DNA of 64,000 nucleotides from Silene conica (Eukaryota; Streptophyta; Magnoliopsida; Caryophyllales; Caryophyllaceae), in the NCBI GenBank assembly GCA_029255685.2, contig CM055312.2:67312292-67376291 (forward strand). The letters are read 5' to 3'. Made by a program: the position numbers and the translations under genes. The notes beneath the pieces were generated by a model, which saw nothing but the letters and a program-made list of their open reading frames with translations, was not told the DNA's origin and made no database searches. Shown here one piece after another: positions 32,122 through 43,888 of this stretch. Position 1 is the stretch's first letter. Every line of letters starts with the position of its first letter.

Positions 32122-35100
32122 TTATCCAAGCAAATGGTGCAAACCCATAATAAAGCTATTAATGTAGGAGTCTTCAACACCTTCCTTGAGTATGAACTCT
32201 CTCCATTTAGTATGGTTAGCCCTCACCTCTCTCCCAACTTGGCTCTCTTCATCCATCACGGTTATGACCGCCTTCCTCACAGTCTCGCTAGTGAAGAGTC
32301 CGTCTTCCTCTCCTTTCTCAACCTCAACTCCAACTTTAAGCTCGCAACTCATCATCCTTGCATTCACGAATTGATCAACTGCATTTGGTATCATCACTAG
32401 TTGACATTTATTCACCATGGCTTCGGATAATGACCCGGCCCCACAATGGGTTATAAAGCACCCCACAGAGGGATGTTGCAAGATTAGTTGTTGTTGTACC
32501 CAACCTCCATACACTATTCCTCTTCCTTTTGTTCGCTCTGTAAACCCTTCTGGTAAGGCTGCTTCTATTGTTTCGTAACCTCGTGGTGGCTTCAACGCGG
32601 CTAAAAACGGTTTACCTATCGAATTTAGAGGATCAATGCTAGAATTAGGAATTAATTATATTTCTTGTAAATATAAACCAGATCATTGAGTATTTCATCA
32701 GGTTTAGTACGACATTATGTTGCAGTTTATGAGTTAATAATCTAATATGATAAAATTTTGAGGTATAATCCTATTTGTGACATAATTAAGCTGCATTTTC
32801 GATAGATGTAAAAAGTGGTTAGATACGTTTACACAATTTATAAACTTTGCAACGAGTTTTACATTTACATCTTGCCCAAATCGCACAATTATAGTTAATC
32901 AATGCAATATTGGAGTCAATTAGTTATTTAATCTAATGAGGCAAATAATAAAATATATTAGTTGACTATCTAATTGTATTAGAGTTATATATTTAAATAA
33001 ATATGAAATATTAGTTTAGAATATTGTATAACAGTGATCGTTATCATCAATTAATTAAAGTGCAAATCTGATAATGAATTATTAAATACTAGTTTTTGGC
33101 CCGTACAAAAAATTGTACGGGTTATTTTCAAATCATGTTATTCTAAATATGTATCATCGAAACTAAATTATAAATATTCATAAATTTTGTTGTATATCTA
33201 AAGTCTATACAGTTTTTTTTATCGAAATTCGATTTTTTTTTTATTATCCTGATTTGCTATTATAAATTTAAAAAATTATTATAATTTATTATACTTTTCA
33301 ATTGATTATATCTATTTAGTTCAAAATTGAGTTAATAATGTCTCTAATAGTGTCATTATATCTTTTTGAGTTAGAATTTGTCGTTCAAGTAAAATAGTAA
33401 CTCATCAAACTATTAATTAATCATTGTTAAGCTTATTTAATTACCTAACTATGTTTCAAAATTAAATATGGGTGTATTTCCGTTCAACCAATCAATTAAT
33501 ATTATATTATTATAATAAATAAATAAGTTCAAATGTTCTTTTTGATGATAAACATATTAGGTTGGGGAGCGGGGAATCGAGGGCGATTTGCGAGTAAACC
33601 ATGTAGGAAATGGGTAAAAACTTGCTAATATACTGTTTTTGTAATATACATTTTTATACGGTTTTTTTTGTCAAATCCCACCTTTAAAAAAAACTTTTCT
33701 TTCAGACACCACCTTTAAAAAAAAGTTAGTGAAACACCATCTTTAATAAGTATTTTTTTTTAACATGGCCTTTTACAGTTTGTATAATTTCTGTTCAATT
33801 AAAACTTTCACACGTGAGAAAGTTATGTTTATATTTTTAGCTGGTACTAACTTATGTTTATATTTTATTAAAAGAAACTTCTAATATTTTGATCTTTAAT
33901 TTTTTAGTTCATTTACTGTTAATTTATATTTCTATTTACTATTTAGTATTTAAATTTCTTGGTACATTGATAGTTGTTATCTAATAATTTGAGTAAAATA
34001 CTGCGACTTTTGTAACAAAATTGATTTGTTGTCAATTGATATACAATTATTGTAATTTATTATTTATTATTCTAGTAAAAATGTGGATTGAATTGTATTA
34101 ATTGGTGTAATTTATTAGTGCTGTAAAATTTTGGAACGAATTATTATTAATTTAAATTATTCATAAATATTTACGTACAAAATATAAATATAAACATTTA
34201 CGTACAAAACATAAGTATAGTCGGTTTTTAGTAATTAATTTATTCGATGTGGGCGGGTCTCGCATTTGATGTTAAAAACAAATTTTGCATGTGATGATAT
34301 GAATACATGAAAATAATTGAAATGATATTGGTTTTATACAGATAATATTACTATTCGTAAATCATTATTTATTAATTTTTACGTACCGACCATCGTTATT
34401 TATAAACCTAGGCGGTTTTCGTTATTTAATTCCTTCATCTTTGTTGTGGGTCCCGCTTTTATCGATTTACGTACAAACCATCGTTATTTTTTAATACTTA
34501 CGTACAAATCATAAACGTAATCGTTTATGTACATAACATAAATCTAAGCGGTTTTCGTTAATTAATTCTTTCATCTTTGTTGTGAACGCACAAATTTGTT
34601 TTAAATGTTTCTATATTAATATAGTTAAGATATGGGAATATATTTAATACATTTGACATAAAATGTTTGTAATCATAAAATAAATTAAATTAGTGTTTTT
34701 AACTTTTAATTTTACAGGTATGGTATTAGGTATTTTGTCAATGCATTTTTCATTGTCCAGTTTATTCTTATAATAATGATGACAATGGATGAGTACTCGA
34801 GTTTTCTAGATTTTATTTTCATATTATGTTGATTTATTAAAAATATAGAAGATATTTAAAGAAATATTATTATAAATAATTAGTATGATATATAAATATC
34901 GTACTATTTAAATATTATGCATGACATATAAAACGATATATTTTTTTGAATATAAATATTACGCATGGCATTTGGAACATTATATCTCCTTATAATTTTC
35001 ATAACCCATTTTATTATATTTGTATGCTAGACAATTAATATCTTTATGCATCTCAACTATATAGTAAGCGATTTTTGTTATAACTTAATATAATTACAAT

Positions 35101-36064
35101 GAAATACCTTGATTTCTTGATTATATACATAGCGTAGTATTGATTGATTAGATTAAAGTTATCTACACAAACCTGTTAGCTCGAGACCGAGGACAAGCTC
35201 TTGAAATTGAGGCATATCAAGGGTACATTCGCTCCCAAATGCACAATACACGACTTCACCCGGCCCATAGCCAGCAAACCATTGTTCAACCCAATCGTCA
35301 AGACGATTAGCCGGAGGATCAAGGAGCACCGGCCCAGCCGTAAGAATAGGCTTACCAAACTTCTCCTCTATGTATTGGCAATAAACTCCTTCCATCTCTG
35401 TAGTGGTCTTGATACCAATGGCATCACATTCTCGTAGAGATGTTCCCGTTCTTTCAAGAAAAGACATACCTCCACCAAAGTCAGCCTTAAATACATTAGC
35501 CAATGATTGGGCCTCGTGGGCTTGCAATTTGATAAGCGGGTTCGGAAATGAACTTATTGGGCTCATTAAATAGGCCTTTGATATCTGTTGACCCGTAAAC
35601 AAGTCCATTGCTACTCCAAATTGGTAAGCAACTCTCACCAAAAGGGCTGAAAAATAGTACATGGACTTGATTCCGTGCTTACGGGCCAACTCCGGAATCC
35701 AATGGGCGAAATCATAGAAAACAATATTGGGCTTGAGATTTATCAAATGGGCTTCAATGTTGTCTCGGGTCAGGTCAATGGCTGTCATAAGAAGGGGTCG
35801 AGACTCGGCCGGCACATCGTTTGTTGTCTCTGCCCAGGATGGAAGCCCGTCGACTGGAGGGAGAGGGATAGTAACGAATGTAATCAGTTCAGGATGATGG
35901 TTCTGAGAGGCGAATCTTAGTTGTGTCTTGGAAGGTAGAAATAACGTGATTTTGTGACCCCTTTCAGCTAACTTGTTGCCAATGCGAAGAAAAGAAGTAA
36001 TATGGCCCATGGCTAACCAAGGGTACATTGCTATGTGCAATGGTGTAGCATTGTGGTCTGACAT
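32122..36064 (-). CDS. UDP-glycosyltransferase gene 1 (UGT79-like), two exons
   Basis: Predicted family-1 glycosyltransferase, cytosolic, moving a sugar from UDP-sugar to a small molecule. Exon 1 is 36064-35173 and exon 2 is 32615-32122, joined in phase 1 across GT...AG; total 461 aa plus stop, normal for the family. The N-terminus [17 protein letters not shown] holds the catalytic His region. Exon 2 carries the PSPG box, starting [15 protein letters not shown] and running through [11 protein letters not shown] to VDQ, with the terminal Gln common in glucosyltransferases. The GHI and [14 protein letters not shown] regions resemble the UGT79 group, which adds a second sugar to flavonoid or other glycosides; the substrate is not predictable here. 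Gene 2 at 54361-59942 is a paralog in the same orientation. Confidence 0.9.
32616..35172 (-). other. Intron of UGT gene 1 (2557 bp)
   Basis: Donor GTTTGT at 35172 and acceptor GATAG ending at 32616, both read on the minus strand. About 60% of the intron is a Helitron (33089-34625). The rest is AT-rich with no ORF of note. Confidence 0.85.
33089..34625 (-). mobile_element. Helitron within the UGT gene 1 intron
   Basis: On the minus strand the 3' end is hairpin CCCGTACA-ATTTTT-TGTACGGG then CCAAAAACTAG and T. The 5' end is CTATATTAATATAG at 34624-34611, matching the Helitron at 18578 except that the first T of TC is changed. Inner sequence has repeated TTTACGTAC/GTACGTAAA motifs (34375-34540). 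No Rep/helicase ORF, so non-autonomous. Confidence 0.72.
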
Positions 36065-36141
36065 TTTGATTTATTTTATTTATTGTCTAAATTTGGGATA
36101 ATTAGTTGTATTTTAAGATGTTCTTTTTTATTAAATACACT

Positions 36142-36151
36142 CAATATATAG
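36142..36151 (-). promoter_or_regulatory. Candidate TATA box of UGT gene 1
   Basis: CTATATATTG-like sequence on the minus strand about 80 bp before the ATG at 36064, a normal distance for a plant promoter with a short 5' UTR. Confidence 0.5.
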
Positions 36152-36295
36152 GACTATGGGAGTAGGTACAGGATTAGGCTTTCCTTTTGTTTCTAACATT
36201 CTATACTAAAGTCGCGTTGTTGCATGTAGGAATTCGTAGTGCTTAACAAGTCGTAAAATACATGATTTTATAATTCATGTGAATTAGAAAATATT

Positions 36296-36524
36296 GTTTG
36301 GTTGTCATGTAGGAACTGTAATTTATGTAGACATTCGCACTTACCTAGGGTGTTGGAGAATATATTCTCCAACATAGGGGGCCTAGATAAGTCACTTTCT
36401 CCATTATGGAAGAATTGCAATTCATGGAAACTTCAAATTCATGTGAATTGGGTAACCAAACAAACGGTCAATTTTGCAATTCACGTGAATTTAAATTCCT
36501 ACGTTTTTTAGTGGGTAACCAAAC
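36296..36524. mobile_element. Foldback MITE-like element with a perfect 24-bp palindrome
   Basis: Outer arms GTTTGGTTGTCATGTAGGAA and, inverted at the right, TTCCTACG...GGTAACCAAAC. The centre at 36351-36374 is a perfect palindrome with half-site TGTTGGAGAATA. About 230 bp upstream of UGT gene 1. TSD not resolved. Confidence 0.5.
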
Positions 36525-37900
36525 GTATCGTATAGATTTTACCCATTTATAGTGATTCGGACTAAAGTAGACAAAAATTTGATATAATTAGTAATATATC
36601 GTATAGATTATCCTGAACGAAATCAGGGATACAATTTCTTACCATTATGATTTTTTTTTCTTTTTTTGTCAAATGAAATACAGGGTACATAGACATTAGA
36701 ATATAAGGGGTCTAGGTAATTCGAACCTGAAATCTAATCTACTTATCATAAAAGCAAAAACATGTAGAGAAATTATATTGGTCTCTTAATTTTAGGGAAA
36801 AAATGCATTAGTTTCTCTTTCACATCATAGTATCTTTATTTTTAGGAAAGATTTATTTCTTTCTCAAAACTACAACAACAATTGAGTAGTTATCCTGTGC
36901 GACGGTTTCATCACGTATCTTTTTGAAAAATGTGACCATTTTTTGATAAAAAGTAACCAATTTTGATAAAAAGTAAGCATTTTTTTATAACTAGTGACTC
37001 TTTGAAAACATAGGTCAATTTTTAACCAAAAATATGGTCACTATTTAATCAAAGTGGTAACTATTTGTCAAAAAGTGGTCACTTTTTTATTAGAATTTGT
37101 GCAACAATTTATATAGTAAATGAATAATTGATATTAATATACATTCTTATAAGGGGCATACAATTACAATCTGAACATTAAAAAAATTACAAATTAAATA
37201 TACTTAAGAAAATACAAAAATAAAAGTACAAATTCATATATAACTCATAAGGTAAAAATGGTACTAAAATTATTTCAAACATAAATAAAATACAAAAATA
37301 TAATGCATACTCATATATAATCATAACATCAAAAATAGTAAAAAAAAATATTTCAAGCATAAATAAAATCGAATTGCATTATGGAGTATAAAACCAACAA
37401 GATATTTTTAAAATAAAATCGTGGGATATTAAATAAAGGAAAAATACATATATATTCAAAATATTAGAAAACATTAAATAGAGGTCCGAAATATGTAAAA
37501 ACGAGTGTTCAAGAGCCAAATGAGATTCTTTTTTTAAAAAAAAGACAGAAAAATTAGAAAAATAATTAAAGATTAGAGAAAAATTTACAGTATAAATTAC
37601 TTCATTCAATGAAAAAGAGAAATAAGGTTAAGAAATCAATAGCTGAAACTCCAAGAAGCTCGATAAACTTCATAATTGATTGTAAATATCATCATATGAG
37701 GAGTGATATATATTGATACAGTGAGGTATTCATTTAACGACTAATTTTTTTTATTTCCTATTAATGTAATACAAGATTTCATCCCGGGTAATATCTTGAC
37801 TTGGTTTCAAAATAATTATCGTAACAGTTAATCTTCTAAAAATACTTAGTATAATAGACATATATAGAGAATAATTTAGGTATGATTGTTTTTGATAGCT
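36525..37900. other. AT-rich intergenic stretch, no gene seen
   Basis: Contains a repetitive segment at about 36890-37100 with alternating direct and inverted AAAAGTGGTCACTTTTT-like units, related to 61180-61370. Otherwise simple AT-rich sequence. Confidence 0.5.
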
Positions 37901-37904
37901 AATA

Positions 37905-38765
37905 AAACATCAGATGTATCAGGCTCGTATTCTTTTCTTATTAGTCTGTATTCTTCTTACATTAACTCGTATCCTTTATTATATTAGCCTGCATTCTTAC
38001 ATGCTCATATTTGTAAGTTCGTGATCCTCTTATACGCTCGTATTCTTATCTTAATGGCTCGTTTTTTTTTACATTAGCACGTATTCTTAGCTTAATAGCT
38101 TTATTAGTTCGCATTTTTACGTTAATAGATCGCGTTCTTGTGTGCTGGTATTTTTTAGTTCCCGATTCTCTTAATAGATCGCGTTCTTGTGTGCTCGTAT
38201 TTTTTAGTTACCGATTCTCTTAATTTCTTATTTATTTTACATTAGCTCGTATTTCTTATATATTCGTAATTTGTAACTCGTATTCTTTTAATTATACCTC
38301 GTAATCTTAAGTGATTATTATATCATGAAATTAGCTTATGTTTTCGTATGTTGCTTACATTAGCTCATATTCTCATCTTAATAGGCCGTATTCTTATGTG
38401 CTCGTATATTTAAGTTTGTGATCCGTTTAATCTTGTATTCGTATTTATTTGTGCTCATATTTTCAAGCTCGTATTGTTTTTTCATTAGCTTGTATTAATT
38501 TGTGCTCGTATTTTAAAGCTCGTCTTATCTTAATAGCTCGTATTGTTTTTACATTAGCTCTTATTTTTAGCTTAATAGTTCGTATTCTTTTTATATTAGC
38601 TCGGATTCTTAGGTTAATAGCTCGCTTCTTCTGTGCTTTTATTTTTTAGTTCGTGATTCCCTTAAACTCTTATTCTTTTTACATTAGCTCATATTATTAT
38701 GTGTTTCAATCATATTCTGTAGCTTGTATTTTTTTTAATTATACCTCGTAAACTTAAGTGCTTAA
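37905..38765. repeat. Degenerate tandem repeat of an AGCTCGTATTCTT unit
   Basis: Dozens of variants of (T)AGCTCGTATTCTTNN with TTACATTAGCTCGTATT and CTTAATAGCTCG blocks, roughly every 30-40 bp and strongly diverged. T-rich on the plus strand. It looks like an old minisatellite; short ORFs in it are artefacts. Confidence 0.6.
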
Positions 38766-38859
38766 TATATTCATCAATACATCTATTTATCCTTTTAACT
38801 AAATAAGAGAAGGGAAACAACAAATTATACCATAACTTTACGGTAGCCAAAATTCTTAG

Positions 38860-40110
38860 TTATCAATTATTTTATTAACTAATTCAATAATTATCCAACT
38901 GATATTTTATTACTATTTAATTATCTTTTTATTTAGGGTTAATTTATAAACAATACCAATATAATGACCTTTTTTCATAATCAGTACCAACATAATTGAT
39001 AATTAGTAATCAATACCAAAATATCAACTTTTTTCTACGATAGGTACCAAGTCACGTGAAAATCTCATACTAATCTACTCGAACATGTCGAAAAACCCAT
39101 TATTCAAGTACAAACCTCTACTCACCCATCTCTAAAATCATTCTCTTAGATAAAACCACTTTTTAAAGTAGGAAAAAACTAGAGTAAAAAGGCGACTTGG
39201 TACCTAACATAGAAAAAAGTTAATATCTTGGTATTGATTACCAATTATTGATTATGTTGGTATTGATTATGAAAAAGAGGACTAAAGTTGGTAGTGTTTA
39301 TCAATTTACCCTTTTATTTATATACTTAATTTATTTAATCAAAGTAATAGTTAATGTAATCACTCTGAAAACAATAATTATCCAACTGATATTTTATTAA
39401 TATTTAATTATTTTTTTTATCTTTTTATTTATATACTTGATTTATTTAACCAAAGTAATAGCCAATGTAATCGCTCTAAAAACAATAATTATCCAACTAA
39501 TATTTTATTAGTATTTAATTATCTTTTTATTTATATACTTAATTTATTTAACCAAAATAATAGCCAATGAAATTGCCCTAAACTATAGCCAATGGAATCA
39601 ATTATTTTATTAACTAATTCAATAATTAGCCAACTGATATTTTATTACTATTTAATTATCTTTTATTTATATACTCGATTTATTTAACCAAAATAATAGC
39701 CAATGTAATCGCTCTAAAAACAATAATTATCCAACTGATATTTTATTAATATATATTTAATTATCTTTTTATTTATATACTTAATTTATTTAACCAAATT
39801 AATAGCCAATGAAATTGCTCTAAACTATAGCCAATGGAATCAATTATTTTATTAACTAATTCAATAATTAATTAGCGAACTGATATTTTATTACTATTTA
39901 ATTATCTTTTTATTTATATACTTAATTTATTTAACCAAAGTAATGACCAATGTAAAAATGAAATCGCTCTAAAAACAATAACTATCCAACTGATATTTTA
40001 TTACTATTTAATTATCTTTTTATTTATATACTTAATTTATTTAACAAAAGTACTAGCCAATGAAATTGCTTTTAAACAATAGCCAATAAAATCGCTCAAA
40101 AAGTTTCTCT
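38860..40110. repeat. Complex tandem repeat, ~115-240 bp unit, six or more copies
   Basis: Recurring order: AACTAATTCAATAATTA, CCAACTGATATTTTATTA, ATTTAATTATCTTTTTATTT, ATACTTAATTTATTTAACC, then AATAGCCAATG and CGCTCTAAAA. Copies start near 38870, 39365, 39480, 39600, 39720, 39850 and 39970. Some units lack blocks. A MITE at 38936-39311 is inserted in one unit. Confidence 0.75.
38936..39311. mobile_element. MULE-type MITE with long TIRs and 9-bp TSD
   Basis: 376 bp. Terminal arms of about 115 bp are inverted copies (left GGGTTAATTTATAAAC, right GTTTATCAATTTACCC) at roughly 85% identity by eye. The 9-bp duplication TTTTATTTA lies at 38927-38935 and 39312-39320. Long TIRs with a 9-bp TSD fit Mutator-like elements. 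Confidence 0.82.
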
Positions 40111-40122
40111 TTTAAGTATATA

Positions 40123-40152
40123 CTAGATTTAATGCCCATGCGATGCACGACC
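40123..40152 (-). mobile_element. Decayed Helitron 3' terminus
   Basis: On the minus strand, a mutated stem GGTCGTGC-ATC-GCATGGGC is followed by ATTAAATCTAG and T. The stem mismatches look like CG-to-CA/TG decay. The other end was not found. Confidence 0.4.
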
Positions 40153-41918
40153 TAAAATAATATCTGCTCATTTATTTATTGTTCAAAGACTCGCAGAAAA
40201 AAGTAAATCTCTGAATAATTTTTTTCAAAGTATTATTATGCTTGAATTATTAAAATTCATAAAAGATGGTCTTTAAAACTTTCATGATAATTTGGTTCCA
40301 AGCTTAAAAAAATGTAATCTACCTTCATTCATACCATAATCAATTGGTGTGGAAGGACACATCATACAAATAGTTTTTATAAAGTTATCGTGAAACATCA
40401 ACTGAATAAACATATCCATATGACCAGTTTTAACAATAACTAACTAAAACACCTATATGAAATAGGCAACTAATGACCGGAATAAAGAGAGTATTCTATT
40501 ATACTCTACCTATAAAAATAAATAATTAAATTAGTGAAATATGTTCAATAGTGCTGTGAACATGACCCTTTTTCACACTTAGCTTGGATTATGAAGATAA
40601 GTTAACAGAGTAATAATAACCTATCCGTGGTAGAATTCTACTACGTAGGGGTAGTTTTAGTAGTAGTATAAGAAATCTTAAATATGTATTTATTCAATAT
40701 TTTTATAGTAGTAGATGTTTAGAAGATAATAAACTTCTTGTGACACAGTTTGATCTAACTCGTAGCAGTTTAAATTCGATTACGGTTGGCTAAAATATTA
40801 TCTTTATAAATTATAATTGTTTCTTGCCTGTGTTTCGTAAATTTGTTCAACCGAGTTTTCTATAGAAAATTTAGAAAACTTGTTTATTCATATAGTTAGA
40901 AAATTTATAAATGTAGAAAATTTAGAGTAAAAGTCCGTTCTCGTTTGATTGGTTTAATAACCTAAGGCAATATTTCATATTAAAGCAAAATTAAAACTTT
41001 CGTACCCGAGCTAATCATTACGACAAAGAAAGTGGTGGTGTTGATTCCGCGTTCTCGAACATCTAGATATTTAAACCATGTATTATTATTATGATATTTA
41101 AAGGGACGTGCTTTTTCACATACGGATTTTACTTTTCCACATACGATTTTTACCATCCTATCCTGGTCATTTTTTTAACATTCATTCCATTAATTTTGAT
41201 TTTCTCCCTTTCTTCATCTCTTAAACCAACCACTCCGTTCACCGTTCCTCCGTCATCCACTCCGTTTACTGCCGTCTACTCCGTCGCCGCACTCCGTCAC
41301 CGCCGCCTACTCCGCCGCCTACTCCGTCGCCGCCCTCCGTTAACAAAAATTAGCTACCTTTTTCAGGTCTTAATTTTCAGCTACCTTTTCAGGTAACTTT
41401 TCAGGTTCCAGGTACCTTTTCAGGTTTCAGCTACCTTTTCAGGTTTCAGTTACCTTTTCAGCTAGTTTTGCCAAACAGAGCCTTAAGTTCAAAGTCTAGG
41501 AATTGTGTTATTAAAGGAGTTCTACGAATTTAAAAACTTATATTAGATATTTTATGTGAGTTTTCGAATAATTTAGCCTAGCCCATTATTTCCTATAAAC
41601 TTTTGGATTGGGTTATCTTAAATAAGAATTTTATAATACGTATTTTTATTTAGTAGTAATTTGGTTTTCTGTAAGATGAGTTTATTCGTCTAAGTGTAAA
41701 ACGGGTTAACCATGTCATATAGGTGAAAGGGACAAAAGTTTATCATATCTAATATAGTTTATAACGAAAATTTCGAAAATTTATAATATTATTAGCTTCT
41801 TCTCATTCATTATAGTTTTATACTTATTGGTATTCTTAGAATATAATTTTTATGTATTGAAATTTAAATATTTATCTATTTTGTAAAATTATGATAATAT
41901 CAATTATTTAATAAGTAA
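40153..41918. other. AT-rich intergenic stretch with a CTCCGYCGCC microrepeat
   Basis: No gene recognised. 41270-41340 is a CTACTCCGCCGC-type microrepeat. 41365-41465 repeats AGCTACCTTTTCAGGTTTC about four times. Part of this stretch may belong to the Helitron ending at 41950. Confidence 0.5.
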
Positions 41919-41950
41919 AACCGTGCAATTTCTGCACGGGTTAAAACTAG
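41919..41950 (+). mobile_element. Helitron 3' terminus
   Basis: Hairpin CCGTGCA-ATTTC-TGCACGG then GTTAAAACTAG and T. Same design as the 18578-19221 element. Its 5' end was not located. Confidence 0.6.
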
Positions 41951-43151
41951 TTTCCAAAAACCTCCAACTTAGCCATTAGTCTAAGATATTTTCGGCTAAT
42001 ATTATGATAAATAGTGGTCTCGAAATGTTATTAACTGCCAATTATATAATCACAGTTGTTCTTGCTTCAAACCGTCTTAACCTAAGACATTTTCCAACCT
42101 CTTTTTATTTACTCCTCTGTTTTATTCGGGTGTGAGAGTTGTCTAAAGGTAAGACGGTGTTAAATAACAATTAGTGATATAAGTTATCAAGTATAAACAT
42201 GATCGCCATCTTACATTTCTATCATAGTTGTAAAATTTTACAATTCTATTCATTTGAGAATATTATAAGGTAATACTACGATCTTTGGATCTGGCTCACT
42301 TGTAAAAATATAAAAATATAATTTTATAGAATGATATTATAAAACCCAATCCTATTTATTAAAGCAACAACCACAGAGCCTATGTGGCGCTCTGTGGTTC
42401 AATGTTAACTTTTCAAACGACGGTTGGATTTACATAATTTTCGGACCCACTAACTATTCCGTAATTAATTGCAATTTTATTATTCTGATGAAAAAATTGA
42501 CACGTAAAAACAGCTTTTAATGTTCACGTTCATTTACATTTACATAAGATGAGATAAAATAAGCTACCATAATTACAAATCTAATATATAAATGAAAAAT
42601 AATGACAAATAATAACAAATTACAAAGTATTGCTTATAATTACAAATTATTAACCTATACGGATAAAAAACAACCGCGATATTATTTTAATAAAAATATC
42701 AACTGTAAAAACTGTACCAAAATAGAAACTTCCATCCGTGTCAAACGTACAACTAATAAGAATGCATGAAAAGAAGTAAACAAATTATTGACAGGAAAAA
42801 TTTTATACAAGCAATAAAATACAACATGTAAAAATGCTTTATTATATAAAATATTTATTATATAATCGAAATATTTGACGAAAAAGGAACACAACGTATA
42901 AATACAGGTAATATTTTAAACAATTATTTTTTAAATAATAAATACATCGACAATTAAGTGACGGAAAATTAGGAATATTACAAAATGTAAAAATAGATCT
43001 TTAAATGGGTTGCGTTATGGGCCGTATTCTTCCACCGATGTATAAATACTTCTAGAAATGTAGCACACATTTTCATTTAAGACGGGTTATATAAAAACGA
43101 GTCAAGTATTACATATAAGACGTAAATGTAAGTTCTTTAGTCTTAATTAGT
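41951..43151. other. AT-rich intergenic stretch, no gene seen
   Basis: The only notable structure is an inverted repeat AACCACAGAGC/GCTCTGTGGTT at about 42367-42397, beside a TCCTATTTATTAAAGC motif that might be another Helitron 5' end. Confidence 0.4.
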
Positions 43152-43614
43152 ATGTTTAATTACTGAACAAACATGCAATGAAATAGATTTAGCGGAAGCG
43201 ATAAAATAAAATCGAGAATATAAACCTCCAGCCATTGCTAATCGGATTGCTGAACAGCTTTATCAACCCCATATAATGATCTGAATCTCTGAAAAAACAC
43301 TGACGTCGTAATATCTGTCGCCGTCTGATTTCGGTTCCAAACCCTCACTGCTCACTAATTTAGATGTTGTAATTTTCTTAAGGGAGAGTAGATTTAGCGA
43401 CCTAATTAATCAGAATATGTTTGCTTAAATAGCCATTGCCATCAAAGAGCTGTTAACGAAGAGTGGGGAGTGGTTTCACATAATGTGCAGAGAAAATAGG
43501 ACAATTTCAAATTCTATTGACTGCCAAGTCAAATGGGCCACATAAGGATTTTCATAAACCCATATTAATATTATTATTAATAATATTTAGTTAATTAATT
43601 ATAAAAATCCAACA
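43152..43614 (-). repeat. Candidate 3' LTR of the decayed copia element
   Basis: The right edge is well placed: on the minus strand the PPT-like GGGCCAAGTGGGAGAA is followed by TGTTGGATTTTTATAATT. The left edge (TGTTTAATTAC at 43152) is a guess. No second copy lies in the window. Confidence 0.5.
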
Positions 43615-43888
43615 TTCTCCCACTTGGCCCATTTAACAGAGAGAAACTTCATATACGAATCATAGCGACGAATTCTCTAGAACGCGTATTAATCTTCCAT
43701 GTATTACGATATATTTAGTCTCTCACCACTCACCCTTAACTTAATGAATAAACCATATGTTTACTCTAGGTCAAGACAAAATGATATTTCTTAATTAAAT
43801 AAATAACCAAAAGAACGTACGTATATAATTAAAAGAGAAAATATCCAACTAAATGAAAGTTTCGAAAAACATAATATAAATGAATGTA

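Noticed and set aside
35159..35172. Exon 1 of UGT1 reading on to a stop as a short protein
   Set aside because: These bases are the start of the intron; the phase-1 junction with exon 2 gives the complete enzyme.
38449..38649. 66-aa ORF in the AGCTCGTATTCTT repeat
   Set aside because: Repeat translation with no other support.
42349..42400. Possible plus-strand Helitron 5' end (TCCTATTTATTAAAGC) with inverted repeat
   Set aside because: No matching hairpin-CTAG end was found downstream, so it is not called as an element.
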